From assembly GCA_903889815.1 (NCBI GenBank), contig CAISYX010000117.1, forward strand, positions 1-8,731: 8,731 bases of DNA, in the 5' to 3' direction. The notes under the pieces are model-generated. The model ran no database searches, had not been told where the DNA came from, and worked only from the letters and a program-made list of their open reading frames with translations. Each line of letters starts with the position of its first letter. Positions within the stretch are counted from its first letter, which is position 1. The stretch comes from an uncultured Gammaproteobacteria bacterium. Its GTDB lineage: Bacteria; Pseudomonadota; Gammaproteobacteria; Pseudomonadales; Pseudohongiellaceae. Positions 1-6,958 of the stretch are shown here, one piece after another. The position numbers and the translations under genes are program-made.

Positions 1-728
1 TGGCCATCGGCACCCTGGCAGCGGGGACCGCCCATGCGCTGGGCACGCCACTGTCCACCATGTCGGTGCTGCTGACCGATCTGGACAAGCTCAGCGCCGA
101 AGAACTGCAGAATACTCCGCTGAAGGAAGACATCAGCCTGCTGCGCCAACAGGTCGTGCGCTGCAAGGATTCGCTGAATCAGCTGACGCAGTTCTACAAC
201 AAGTCCAACAAGGCGGAACTGCTGGGCACCCATTGTGCTGAGCTGATGGCCGACATCCGTGACTACATCGTCAATATCCATCCACGCGCCCGTGTGCAGT
301 TCAATGTCGATGCTGCCAGCGGCGCGCTGCGCATTGCAGCGGACCTGAGTCTGCGCCACGCCGTGATCAACCTGATCGAGAACGCCATCAAGGCAGCGCG
401 TACCAATGTCATTGTCGACTGCCGCCTGTGCCTGGAGGACAAGAACAGCAAGTCCGGTGTGGAGATCAGCATTCAGGACGACGGCCCCGGCATACCCGCT
501 TCGGTCATGGAAAACATGGGAGAGCCCTTCATCTCCACACGCAAGGACAGCATGGGGCTGGGCATCTTCCTCGCCAATGCCGCCATTCAGCGCCACGCCG
601 GCAGCATTGAGATGTTCAACCGCAAGTCCGGAGGCGCCATGAGCATCATCCGGTTGCCGGCAAGCACGCTCACTGCTTATGCCGCGCCAGGCAGTGCGCC
701 TGCAGGAGCCCCTTCATGGACGGTTTGA
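1..728 (+). CDS. regB: RegB/PrrB/RoxS-family redox sensor histidine kinase, C-terminal part (5' truncated by window)
   Basis: This is the catalytic end of a membrane sensor kinase that phosphorylates the RegA-type regulator encoded next to it. The frame is open from base 3, so the N-terminal membrane sensor region lies outside the window. The H-box has the RegB form AAGTAHALGTPLST, with the phospho-accepting His at bases 33-35. RegB proteins normally read HELGTPLST, so the acidic residue after His is Ala here. A RegB-type redox box, LLRQQVVRCKD, carries the conserved cysteine at bases 162-164; in RegB this Cys controls activity by oxidation. The ATP-binding domain follows, with an N-box (LINLIENAIKAA-like, Asn near 381-383), a G1 box (DDGPGIP, about 477-497) and a G2 box (GLGIFLA, about 555-575). 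The stop overlaps the regulator start by 13 bases, so translation is probably coupled. Family assignment is firm; the signal sensed is known only from relatives. Confidence 0.93.
   Translation, partial: AIGTLAAGTAHALGTPLSTMSVLLTDLDKLSAEELQNTPLKEDISLLRQQVVRCKDSLNQLTQFYNKSNKAELLGTHCAELMADIRDYIVNIHPRARVQFNVDAASGALRIAADLSLRHAVINLIENAIKAARTNVIVDCRLCLEDKNSKSGVEISIQDDGPGIPASVMENMGEPFISTRKDSMGLGIFLANAAIQRHAGSIEMFNRKSGGAMSIIRLPASTLTAYAAPGSAPAGAPSWTV
704..708 (+). promoter_or_regulatory. Ribosome binding site of the regA-like gene
   Basis: AGGAG lies seven bases before the ATG at 716, inside the end of the kinase gene. It supports that ATG over the in-frame ATG at 731, which would cut five residues before the receiver's first strand. 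Confidence 0.7.
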
Positions 729-1252
729 AGATGCTGCTCGTGGAAGACGACGAAGTGTTTGCCCATGTAATATGCCGCGCCATGCGCCAGCGAGGCTTTG
801 AAGTGCTGCACGCGGCAAGCCTGCCTGCAGCTACCGAGCTGGTGCAGCAACAGCGCTTTGACCATGCCGTGCTGGATTTGAATCTGGGCGGGCATTCGTC
901 TCTGCCTCTGATTCCCGTGTTGAAGGCTCAGCACCCAGACATCCGCATTCTCGTGTTGACCGGTTATGCCAGTATTGCCACGGCTGTCGATGCCATCAAA
1001 CTGGGCGCGGACAATTACTTGTCCAAACCTGCCGATGCTGACGAGATTCTGGCTGCTCTGGACGACACTCCGGAGCTGCATCTTGACGATGCCTCCGTGC
1101 AGGAGCCGATGTCGGTAAGGCGGCTGGAATGGGAACACATCCAGAAAGTGCTGAAGGAACATGACGGCAATATTTCAGAGACTGCCCGCCAACTGAAGAT
1201 GCACCGGCGCACCTTGCAACGCAAACTCCAGAAGCGTCCGGTACATCGTTGA
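716..1252 (+). CDS. regA: RegA/PrrA/RoxR-family response regulator with Fis-type HTH
   Basis: This is a cytoplasmic DNA-binding regulator and partner of the upstream kinase. RegA relatives control respiration, energy metabolism and other redox-responsive genes. The 178 residues form a receiver (about 4-115) and a short Fis-like output domain (about 132-178). Visible receiver residues are the acidic pair D11/D12, the phospho-acceptor D54 (bases 875-877) in LDLNL, T82 and K104. The segment LTGYASIATAVDAIKLGA is close to the RegA signature. The output contains RLEWEHIQKVL and NISETARQLKMHRRTLQ, the recognition-helix region that is highly conserved in RegA proteins. The linker between the domains lacks the proline run seen in alphaproteobacterial RegA. 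The ATG overlaps the kinase stop and has a good Shine-Dalgarno. Length and motifs are complete. In pseudomonads the same protein is called RoxR, so the symbol is a family name. Confidence 0.95.
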   Translation: MDGLKMLLVEDDEVFAHVICRAMRQRGFEVLHAASLPAATELVQQQRFDHAVLDLNLGGHSSLPLIPVLKAQHPDIRILVLTGYASIATAVDAIKLGADNYLSKPADADEILAALDDTPELHLDDASVQEPMSVRRLEWEHIQKVLKEHDGNISETARQLKMHRRTLQRKLQKRPVHR

Positions 1253-1318
1253 CGTGACAGGAATGTGAGCTGTCTCCAATCTGTAAAGTCTCCATCGCGC
1301 TGGAGCGCCCGTCATTGC

Positions 1319-1332
1319 TGCGACATAACGCA
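1319..1332 (+). promoter_or_regulatory. Candidate RegA/PrrA-type binding site
   Basis: TGCGACATAACGCA is an inverted repeat (TGCG, six bases, CGCA). Its left half fits the GCGNC half-site described for RegA/PrrA regulators. The right half, AACGC, departs from GNCGC at one base. It sits about 20 bases upstream of the predicted -35 box of the efflux operon, where an activator could act. Half-sites this short also occur by chance in GC-rich DNA, so this is a suggestion only. Confidence 0.35.
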
Positions 1333-1360
1333 CATTGCCGCGCCGTTTGGCGTTGCAATG
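1333..1360. promoter_or_regulatory. 28-base imperfect palindrome overlapping the -35 box (operator candidate)
   Basis: CATTGC (1333-1338) and CGCC (1341-1344) are mirrored by GGCG (1349-1352) and GCAATG (1355-1360) around a GTTT centre. Ten of twelve arm positions pair. The right arm covers the predicted -35 hexamer, so a bound protein would be expected to compete with RNA polymerase. The binding protein is unknown. It could be a local repressor not encoded in this window, or the RegA-like protein. Confidence 0.45.
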
Positions 1361-1380
1361 CCCATTTACTTGGTTACAAT
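1353..1380 (+). promoter_or_regulatory. Predicted sigma70 promoter of the efflux operon
   Basis: TTGCAA (1353-1358; 4 of 6 consensus bases) and TACAAT (1375-1380; 5 of 6) are separated by 16 bases, placing the start of transcription near 1387. The -10 box lies inside a small inverted repeat, GTTAC (1373-1377) and GTAAC (1383-1387). This is the best promoter match I find by eye between the regulator and the adaptor gene. Confidence 0.55.
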
Positions 1381-1407
1381 GCGTAACACAAAAAGCGAGG
1401 CCTCCTT

Positions 1408-1656
1408 GTGAACTGCTGCCAGGGATGCCATCAGAACGCAGCGCACTATGACCTCTGCACCTCTGCAATTCTCGTAAACAATCAGCAGTCACCGCTAAGC
1501 TTTCCAGAGATATTCGCGCCTTCGTCGTCAGGCAGCGATGCATCCAATGCCTGTGTCTCTTTCGTACACTCTTGCCTGATATGCGTGAAAACGGACCCTC
1601 GTGCCTGGCCGGACAGCTGCGCATGCAAACCCAATGAACACTGGAGATTGAATTGA
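1408..1656 (+). CDS. Doubtful cysteine-rich small ORF in the efflux operon leader
   Basis: This open frame of 82 codons begins with GTG after a GAGG at 1397-1400, and its TGA overlaps the TTG start of the adaptor gene (TTGA, 1653-1656). The product would have nine cysteines (3, 4, 7, 17, 49, 56, 59, 71, 73). They include two CxxC pairs, CQGC and CLIC, which would suit metal or redox binding. Against it, there is no recognisable family, third-position GC looks lower than in the neighbours, and the composition resembles an unselected frame. It may be chance, or a leader peptide coupled to adaptor translation. I do not recognise it. Confidence 0.2.
   Translation: MNCCQGCHQNAAHYDLCTSAILVNNQQSPLSFPEIFAPSSSGSDASNACVSFVHSCLICVKTDPRAWPDSCACKPNEHWRLN
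1643..1646 (+). promoter_or_regulatory. Ribosome binding site deciding the TTG start of the adaptor
   Basis: GGAG lies six bases before TTG at 1653. The frame is closed by a TGA at 1635-1637 and contains no ATG before the signal-anchor segment, so TTG is the only well-placed start. Confidence 0.65.
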
Positions 1657-2771
1657 AAATCAAACATGTAGTGGCCATAGCACTGCTTGCTGTCGTCGTC
1701 GTGTGGATGGCCTGGCCGCGTGAACGTGGCGCTCTGGTAGACGGGTATGCCTTGCCGCAGAACGACTCCGCCGTGAGTGCCGTGGCCGGCAACAATGCCA
1801 TCACCAGCGACAACCAGGCCTTCACAGTGCGGGTAGCGCGCGCCGAGGCCCAGAACTATGTGCAGCGCATTCGCGTGCGCGGCCAGACCAAGGCGTTCCG
1901 CCTGGTGGATGTGCGTGCAGAGGTCGGCGGGCGGGTTGTCGCCACCCCTGTGGCACGCGGGGCGCGAGTCAGCGCTGGCGATGTCCTGTGCGAGATTGCC
2001 ATCGACACCCGCGCCACTGATCTGCAGGAGGCCATCAGCCGCGAGGAACAGGCGCGCATGGAGTATCAGGGCGCGATTGACCTGCAGGCGCGCGGCCTGC
2101 AATCCCGTGTCGGGCTTGCGCAGATCAAGGCAGCGCTGGATTCCTCTACGGCGGCCGTCAAGCGTGCGGAACTTTCACTGGCACGCACCCGCATTACCGC
2201 GCCGTTCGACGGCATCATGGAAACCCGCGCGGTGGAAGTGGGCGATCTGATGGACATGGGCGGTCAGTGCGCCTCACTGCTTGATGACACCCCGATGCTG
2301 CTGACGGGGGTGGTGTCTGAGCAGGATGTCGGAAGACTGTTCCTTGGCGCACCCGTGACGGCTGACTTGCTCACAGGGGAAACTGTGTCGGGAGAGGTCA
2401 CCTACATTTCCCGCGCCGCGGACACGCGCTCCCGCAGCTATGCCATAGAAGTCGAGATCGCTGCTGGCGAACACTCCATCCGCCAGGGCATTACCGCCGA
2501 GATCTACATCGCTGCCAACGAGACTCAGGCTCACCTGATCCCCGCCTCGGCGCTTACCATGGACGATGCTGGCATCGTCGGCATCAAGACCGTGGACCAG
2601 GCAAACATGGTGCACTTCGCGCCGGTGTCTGTGGTCGGCGAGAACAACAGTGTTGATCCCGGCATGTGGGTCACCGGACTGCCTGACAATGTACTCGTCA
2701 TTACCCATGGTCAGGAGATCGTCTTTGCCGGCCAGACAGTGACGCCTGACTCTTCCTGGTCTTCCCTCTAA
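1653..2771 (+). CDS. RND efflux periplasmic adaptor (membrane fusion protein, HlyD/AcrA-like)
   Basis: This is the periplasmic link between the inner-membrane RND pump encoded next and an outer-membrane channel. The 372-residue protein starts with a basic tip and one hydrophobic segment (about 6-21). There is no lipobox cysteine, so it is probably membrane-anchored rather than a lipoprotein. Two lipoyl half-motifs flank a short alpha-helical hairpin: VRAEVGGRVVATPV (about 87-100, continuing to GDVLCEI) and TRITAPFDGIMETRAVEVGD (about 179-198). Beta-barrel and membrane-proximal domains follow (about 215-365), with the typical IPASAL stretch near 296-301. The start codon is TTG, chosen because of the GGAG site and the absence of any alternative. 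The permease begins 13 bases downstream, so the two form one operon. The substrate cannot be read from the sequence. Confidence 0.93.
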   Translation: MKIKHVVAIALLAVVVVWMAWPRERGALVDGYALPQNDSAVSAVAGNNAITSDNQAFTVRVARAEAQNYVQRIRVRGQTKAFRLVDVRAEVGGRVVATPVARGARVSAGDVLCEIAIDTRATDLQEAISREEQARMEYQGAIDLQARGLQSRVGLAQIKAALDSSTAAVKRAELSLARTRITAPFDGIMETRAVEVGDLMDMGGQCASLLDDTPMLLTGVVSEQDVGRLFLGAPVTADLLTGETVSGEVTYISRAADTRSRSYAIEVEIAAGEHSIRQGITAEIYIAANETQAHLIPASALTMDDAGIVGIKTVDQANMVHFAPVSVVGENNSVDPGMWVTGLPDNVLVITHGQEIVFAGQTVTPDSSWSSL

Positions 2772-2784
2772 GCGGACATCTTCC

Positions 2785-5700
2785 ATGCGCTACATACAAG
2801 CTTCAGTTTCAAGGGCAAGAACAACGCTGAGCATCTTCGCGGCCATCATGGCCACGGGATTCGTTTCTTACCTGACCATTCCCGTTGAACTCAATCCGGA
2901 TGTGTCGGTACCCATCATCGTCACCACGATCATCCACGAAGGCATTTCGCCCGAAGATGCCGAGCGTCTCCTGGCCAAGCCGGCCGAAGTGGAACTGAAA
3001 TCCGTGGAAGGCATCACCGAGATCAGTTCCTTCTCCAGCGAAGGCGCCGCCACCATCATCGCCGAGTTTGACGTGACGCTGGATTCCACCGTAGCGCTGC
3101 AGGAAATCCGCACGGCCATCGATCGCGCCCAGGCGCGTTTCCCGCAGTCCACCGAAGAACCGATCGTGCAGGAAGTCTCTGCAGCGTCGGTGCCGCTGGT
3201 GCAGATAGCCATCAGTGGCAAGGACGTTCCCGAACGCGTGCTGCTGCAGGTGGCGCAGGATCTGCAACGCCGCGTCGAGACCTTGCCGGAAATCATGTCC
3301 GCGGACATGGTGGGCGATCGGGAAGAGCTTCTTGAAGCCATCATCGACCCGGCCCAGCTGGAAACCTACGGCATTACCAACCAGCAGATCGTGCAGGCGG
3401 TCACCAGCAACAACCGGCTGATCCCCGCGGGGGCAGTGAATACCGGCCAGGGCAGCTTCTCGGTGAAACTGCCGGGCCTGATCGAAACCCAGGAAGACCT
3501 GTTCGACCTGCCGATTGCCGCCACTCAGAACGGCGTGCTGACCTTGAGTGATATCGCCGAGGTGCGCCGCACCTTCAAGGATGCTCAGCGTTATTCCTAT
3601 GCGAATGGCGAACGCTCCATTTCCATTGATGTGCAGAAGCGCAAGGGTGCCAATCTGATCGCTGCCATGGACAAGATCGATGTCATGGTCGAGGAAATGC
3701 TGCCAACGCTGCCACCTGCCGTAACGATTGCGTACATGAACAACACGGCGCCCATCGTGCTTGAACAGAATCTCGGTCTGCAGGGCAATATGGTTTCGTC
3801 CATGGTGCTGGTGCTGATTGTCGTGATTGCTGCCGTAGGTGTGCGCTCGGGCATACTGGTCACCCTGGCGGTGCCCTTCTCCTTCTTCTTCGCCTTCATC
3901 GTCATATCCATGCTGGGCTTCACCTACAACTTCATGGTGATCTTCGGCATGCTGCTGGGGCTGGGCATGTTGATCGACGGGGCCATCGTGATGGTGGAAT
4001 TCGCCGACACGAAAATGGCCGAGGGCTACACGAAGGAAGATGCCTACCAGGAGGCGGTGAACCGCATGTTCTGGCCCATCATTGCCTCGACCATGACAAC
4101 CCTGGCGGCATTCCTGCCCATGATGTTCTGGCCGGGTGTGGCGGGCGAATTCATGCGCTACCTGCCCATTACAGTATTCGCGGTGCTGGTGGGCTCCCTG
4201 CTGTATGCCCTGTGGTTCGCGCCCGTGATGGGAGCATTGTTTGCCAAGGCTCCAAAAGCAACCGGGACGCCATCCGTGTCGCACTATGACGAAGTGGATT
4301 CGCGCAACCTTAAAGGAATAAGTCGTGCTTACGCGACGCTGTTGCGCGGCGCCACCAGATCGCCCGTGATGATTTTCGGTGGCAGTGTGGCTGCCCTGGT
4401 CTCCATCGCGATCACGTACTTCAACTATGGCGCCGGCGTCGAGTTCTTTACCGCCGTCGAGCCCAATCAGACCCGCATACAAGTCTTTGCACGGGGCAAT
4501 TTCTCGCCCGAAGAAGTCCGCGACTTGGTTGTGGACGTTGAAAAGCGGGTCATGAACGTGGGCTATTACAAGAATGTCGTGACACAGTCCGGTTCCGGAC
4601 AGAGTCTTGGCGGCGGACAAGGCTCTGCGCCTGACCTGGTCGGCACAATCTTCGTGGAATTCACCGACCGCCGCATTCGCGATGTGGACGGCTTTGAGAT
4701 CGAAAACCTCTACCGCGAAGCCATCAGCAACATTCCCGGCATCAGGGCCGAGATCGCCACAATCGAGCAGGGTCCGCCCGTGGGCAAGGAACTGCAGATC
4801 GAAATCTTTGGCGACAATCTGCAGGATCTGATTGCCGAAGCCAAGCGTCTGCGTGCCTATCTGGAAACCGGCATGACCGGACTGATCGACATCGACGACA
4901 CCACGCCGATCCCCGGCATTGAGTGGGCCATCAATGTGGATCGTGCGCGTGCAGCCATGTTCGGCGCCAATATCAGTGAGGTAGGCACCGCAGTGCAGCT
5001 GCTGACCGACGGCGTGCGCATGGGCGACTACCGCCCGGATGACACGGAAGAGGAAGTGGATATCCGCGTACGTTATCCGGAAGAGTATCGTGGCCTTGAG
5101 CAGATCGAGAAGATTCAGGTCACCACCGCTTCCGGCATGGCGCCAATCAGCAGTTTCATCACGCGTGTTCCAGAACCGAAGGTCAGCTCCATTCAGCGCG
5201 TTGATGGCAACAAGGTGATTTATGTGCGCGCCAACCCAGCACCGGGAGAGGTCACTGCCAACAAAGTGGCGGAACTGGAGCAGTGGCTGGAAGCCAACCC
5301 CATGATGCCCGGAGTGGACTATCAGTTCCGCGGCTCCAACGAGGAGCAGGAGCAGTCCTTCGCCTTCCTGCTGCAGGCCTTCAGTATTTCGCTGATTCTG
5401 ATGGCAATTCTGCTGGTCACGCAATTCAACAGCTTCTATCAGGCACTGCTGATTCTGTCATCCGTGCTGCTGTCGACAACCGGTGTGTTGCTGGGGCTGT
5501 TGCTTACCGGACAGACATTCAGCGTGATTCTCACGGGGGTCGGTATTGTCGCCCTTGCAGGGATCATCGTGAACAACAACATCATCCTGATCGATACGTT
5601 CAATCATCTGCGGGAAACCCGCAAGGACTGGAGCCTGGAAGAGATCATCATTCAGACAGGCGTGCAGCGCCTGCGTCCGGTGTTCCTGACCACGTTCACG

Positions 5701-5976
5701 ACAGGCCTGGGACTCTTGCCGCTGGCCATGCACTGGTCGTTTGACCTGATCACGGCTGAAGTGGAATTCGGAGGACCCATCACGTCACAGTGGGTGCAGC
5801 TTGCAAGCGCGATTGTGTACGGGCTGACATTCGGCACAATCCTGACCCTGATCGTCACACCGGCCTTGCTGGCATTGCCGGCAAAACTGCGTGAGTATCT
5901 GCATGCGATCAGGAAACTGCTTGGACGTGGGAACAGCGCACCGGGACCGCGCATGGAGCCTGGGATCGGCAACTGA
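2785..5976 (+). CDS. RND-family efflux pump inner-membrane permease (HAE1/AcrB-like)
   Basis: This is a proton-driven exporter of the RND superfamily, acting in the inner membrane as a trimer with the upstream adaptor. Its 1063 residues are full length. The layout is the family's duplicated one: TM1 (about 12-30), a large periplasmic loop, TM2-TM6 (about 335-487), a cytoplasmic linker, TM7 (about 527-547), a second loop with a Gly-rich stretch (601-613), and TM8-TM12 (about 862-1032). Typical segments are IPVELNPDVSVP near the N-terminus and YLPITVF (459-465). The TM4 motif reads GMLIDGAIVMVE, so D398 is kept but the second Asp of AcrB (D408) is Gly399. In TM10 the AcrB lysine K940 is replaced by N930 (GIIVNNNIILID). 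The proton relay therefore differs from AcrB. The substrate is unknown, and no outer-membrane factor gene is nearby. The Shine-Dalgarno (CGGA) is weak. Confidence 0.95.
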   Translation: MRYIQASVSRARTTLSIFAAIMATGFVSYLTIPVELNPDVSVPIIVTTIIHEGISPEDAERLLAKPAEVELKSVEGITEISSFSSEGAATIIAEFDVTLDSTVALQEIRTAIDRAQARFPQSTEEPIVQEVSAASVPLVQIAISGKDVPERVLLQVAQDLQRRVETLPEIMSADMVGDREELLEAIIDPAQLETYGITNQQIVQAVTSNNRLIPAGAVNTGQGSFSVKLPGLIETQEDLFDLPIAATQNGVLTLSDIAEVRRTFKDAQRYSYANGERSISIDVQKRKGANLIAAMDKIDVMVEEMLPTLPPAVTIAYMNNTAPIVLEQNLGLQGNMVSSMVLVLIVVIAAVGVRSGILVTLAVPFSFFFAFIVISMLGFTYNFMVIFGMLLGLGMLIDGAIVMVEFADTKMAEGYTKEDAYQEAVNRMFWPIIASTMTTLAAFLPMMFWPGVAGEFMRYLPITVFAVLVGSLLYALWFAPVMGALFAKAPKATGTPSVSHYDEVDSRNLKGISRAYATLLRGATRSPVMIFGGSVAALVSIAITYFNYGAGVEFFTAVEPNQTRIQVFARGNFSPEEVRDLVVDVEKRVMNVGYYKNVVTQSGSGQSLGGGQGSAPDLVGTIFVEFTDRRIRDVDGFEIENLYREAISNIPGIRAEIATIEQGPPVGKELQIEIFGDNLQDLIAEAKRLRAYLETGMTGLIDIDDTTPIPGIEWAINVDRARAAMFGANISEVGTAVQLLTDGVRMGDYRPDDTEEEVDIRVRYPEEYRGLEQIEKIQVTTASGMAPISSFITRVPEPKVSSIQRVDGNKVIYVRANPAPGEVTANKVAELEQWLEANPMMPGVDYQFRGSNEEQEQSFAFLLQAFSISLILMAILLVTQFNSFYQALLILSSVLLSTTGVLLGLLLTGQTFSVILTGVGIVALAGIIVNNNIILIDTFNHLRETRKDWSLEEIIIQTGVQRLRPVFLTTFTTGLGLLPLAMHWSFDLITAEVEFGGPITSQWVQLASAIVYGLTFGTILTLIVTPALLALPAKLREYLHAIRKLLGRGNSAPGPRMEPGIGN

Positions 5977-6006
5977 AGCGCCTGACGATCGCTTCTGAGC
6001 AATCAG

Positions 6007-6018
6007 GAACGCGCGTTC
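6007..6018. repeat. 12-base perfect palindrome
   Basis: GAACGCGCGTTC lies 31 bases after the permease stop and just before the terminator hairpin. It may be a binding site or chance; no function is evident. Confidence 0.4.
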
Positions 6019-6024
6019 GCATAT

Positions 6025-6054
6025 GATGGGCGGCCACGGAAGTGGCCGCCCATC
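6025..6054. terminator. Strong hairpin between convergent genes, probable bidirectional terminator
   Basis: A perfect 13-base-pair GC-rich stem, GATGGGCGGCCAC with GTGGCCGCCCATC, closes on a GGAA tetraloop (6038-6041). It lies about 50 bases after the permease stop and about 100 bases from the stop of the convergent TPR-like gene. The following T-run is weak on both strands (TCTCATTC on plus), so termination may be incomplete or the hairpin may mainly protect mRNA 3' ends. Confidence 0.75.
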
Positions 6055-6157
6055 TCATTCAAGCTGACTGCAATATTTAGCAAGCCACCAGTAAACACTG
6101 AATTGCTTTCCAGCGCCGAACCTCAGCGACTTTCACCCCAGCCGGTTTCCCTGCATT

Positions 6158-6892
6158 TCAATTGGCCCAGGCTACGTGCTCCACCATGCGTAGCGTGGCC
6201 TCATCAAAGGCCTGTTCTGCAGAATGTCGCTGTGCCATTCGCAGATAGCGCGTGGTCAGCTCTACATTGTGGCGCAACACCTGCAATACTTCTTTGTCTG
6301 TGGATGCAGACTGTTCCGCAAGTTGCAGGAGTTGCCTGAGCAATCCATGGGCCTCTCGCAGATGATCGGAGTTGTTGGTCTCAAGGCCGCGGTTGATGAC
6401 CAGCACATGCCAGTCAGACAGCTGGGCGATGCCGCGGGCCCAGCCTTCAGAGCCTTGTTCATACACACGTGAATACAATAGCTCCAGATAGCGGAACCGC
6501 TCATCCACGCGTGGCCAGTCGGCGCTGGCGACATTGCAGTCGATGATCTTCTCCACGAGGGGAATCTGTTCCTCGCTGAAAAGGCCCGTACTGATGCGCG
6601 TAACCTGCAGCGCCTGTTCATAGCCCGTCAAAGCGTCCAGATAGTTGCCGGCCTCGGCATGCAGGTCCGCCGCCGCCACCAGGGGCTCGGTGACTCGCAG
6701 GTCGTAGGGGCCGAATTCCGAGGCCATGCGCTCGTACTGCAAAGCATAGCGTGATGCCTGCCCCAGTAAATCCGGTGCAGCGTCAGACACGGAGGGTAAG
6801 CTGCCATCCTGTGCAAAAGCGCAGGAGCAGGAGATTGTCAGTATTGCCGTGTAAAAAAAAGTGCGAGTAATGCCATGATTTTTGTTTTTCAT
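6158..6892 (-). CDS. Secreted TPR-like helical-repeat protein, function unknown
   Basis: The predicted product has 244 residues, starting at the ATG whose first base is 6892. It opens with a clear Sec signal peptide: Lys/Arg-containing tip, hydrophobic FFYTAILTI core and probable cleavage AFA|QD after residue 27. The two cysteines at 22 and 24 do not fit a good lipobox. The mature part is all-helical, with a TPR-like unit around 73-106 (AEAGNYLDALTGYEQALQ) followed by GLFSEEQIPLVEKIID. That pattern is seen in small periplasmic tetratricopeptide proteins of gammaproteobacteria. It probably binds another protein, but no partner or reaction can be named. The frame extends upstream to a TTG at 7021, but that would bury the signal peptide and run through the TGTCA repeats. 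The Shine-Dalgarno before 6892 is poor (CTGGAA directly before ATG). An eight-T run lies in the signal-peptide codons. Confidence 0.8.
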   Translation of the reverse strand: MKNKNHGITRTFFYTAILTISCSCAFAQDGSLPSVSDAAPDLLGQASRYALQYERMASEFGPYDLRVTEPLVAAADLHAEAGNYLDALTGYEQALQVTRISTGLFSEEQIPLVEKIIDCNVASADWPRVDERFRYLELLYSRVYEQGSEGWARGIAQLSDWHVLVINRGLETNNSDHLREAHGLLRQLLQLAEQSASTDKEVLQVLRHNVELTTRYLRMAQRHSAEQAFDEATLRMVEHVAWAN

Positions 6893-6958
6893 TTCCAGTA
6901 CCGTCTTTCTAGTTTTTGTAAGGGAAATATCCTCCAAGAAATCGGGGTGAGCAACCGG

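Larger units (their letters stand above)
1253..1652 (+). other. 400-base intergenic region: promoter, dyads and long leader of the efflux operon
   Basis: No gene can be supported with confidence here. Just after the regulator stop there is a weak dyad, GTGACAG (1254-1260) with CTGTC (1270-1274). A second small one, CTCCA/TGGAG (1290-1305), follows. Neither has a T-run, so no intrinsic terminator is visible and read-through from regA into the efflux operon is possible. Bases 1313-1387 hold the promoter and operator-like motifs listed separately. From the predicted transcription start near 1387 to the adaptor start at 1653 there would be an untranslated leader of about 265 bases. It contains an 82-codon open frame of doubtful status. 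Confidence 0.7.

Noticed and set aside
1254..1305. Intrinsic terminator after the regA-like gene
   Set aside because: The two small dyads have only five paired bases each and no T-run follows, so termination is not supported.
1175..2102. Minus-strand open frames across the intergenic region and adaptor gene
   Set aside because: They overlap the HTH end of the regulator and the well-supported adaptor, with no motif, start signal or family resemblance.
2809..5424. Very long open frame (871 codons) antisense to the RND permease
   Set aside because: The translation is rich in His, Gln, Arg and Asp with no recognisable domain or hydrophobic pattern. It is the expected mirror frame of a GC-rich coding region, and the sense strand is unmistakably an RND permease.
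6059..6157. Possible small gene between the terminator hairpin and the TPR-like stop
   Set aside because: Short stretch with no start/RBS pair and no conserved-looking frame; the plus frame from 6103 runs into the antisense of the TPR-like gene.
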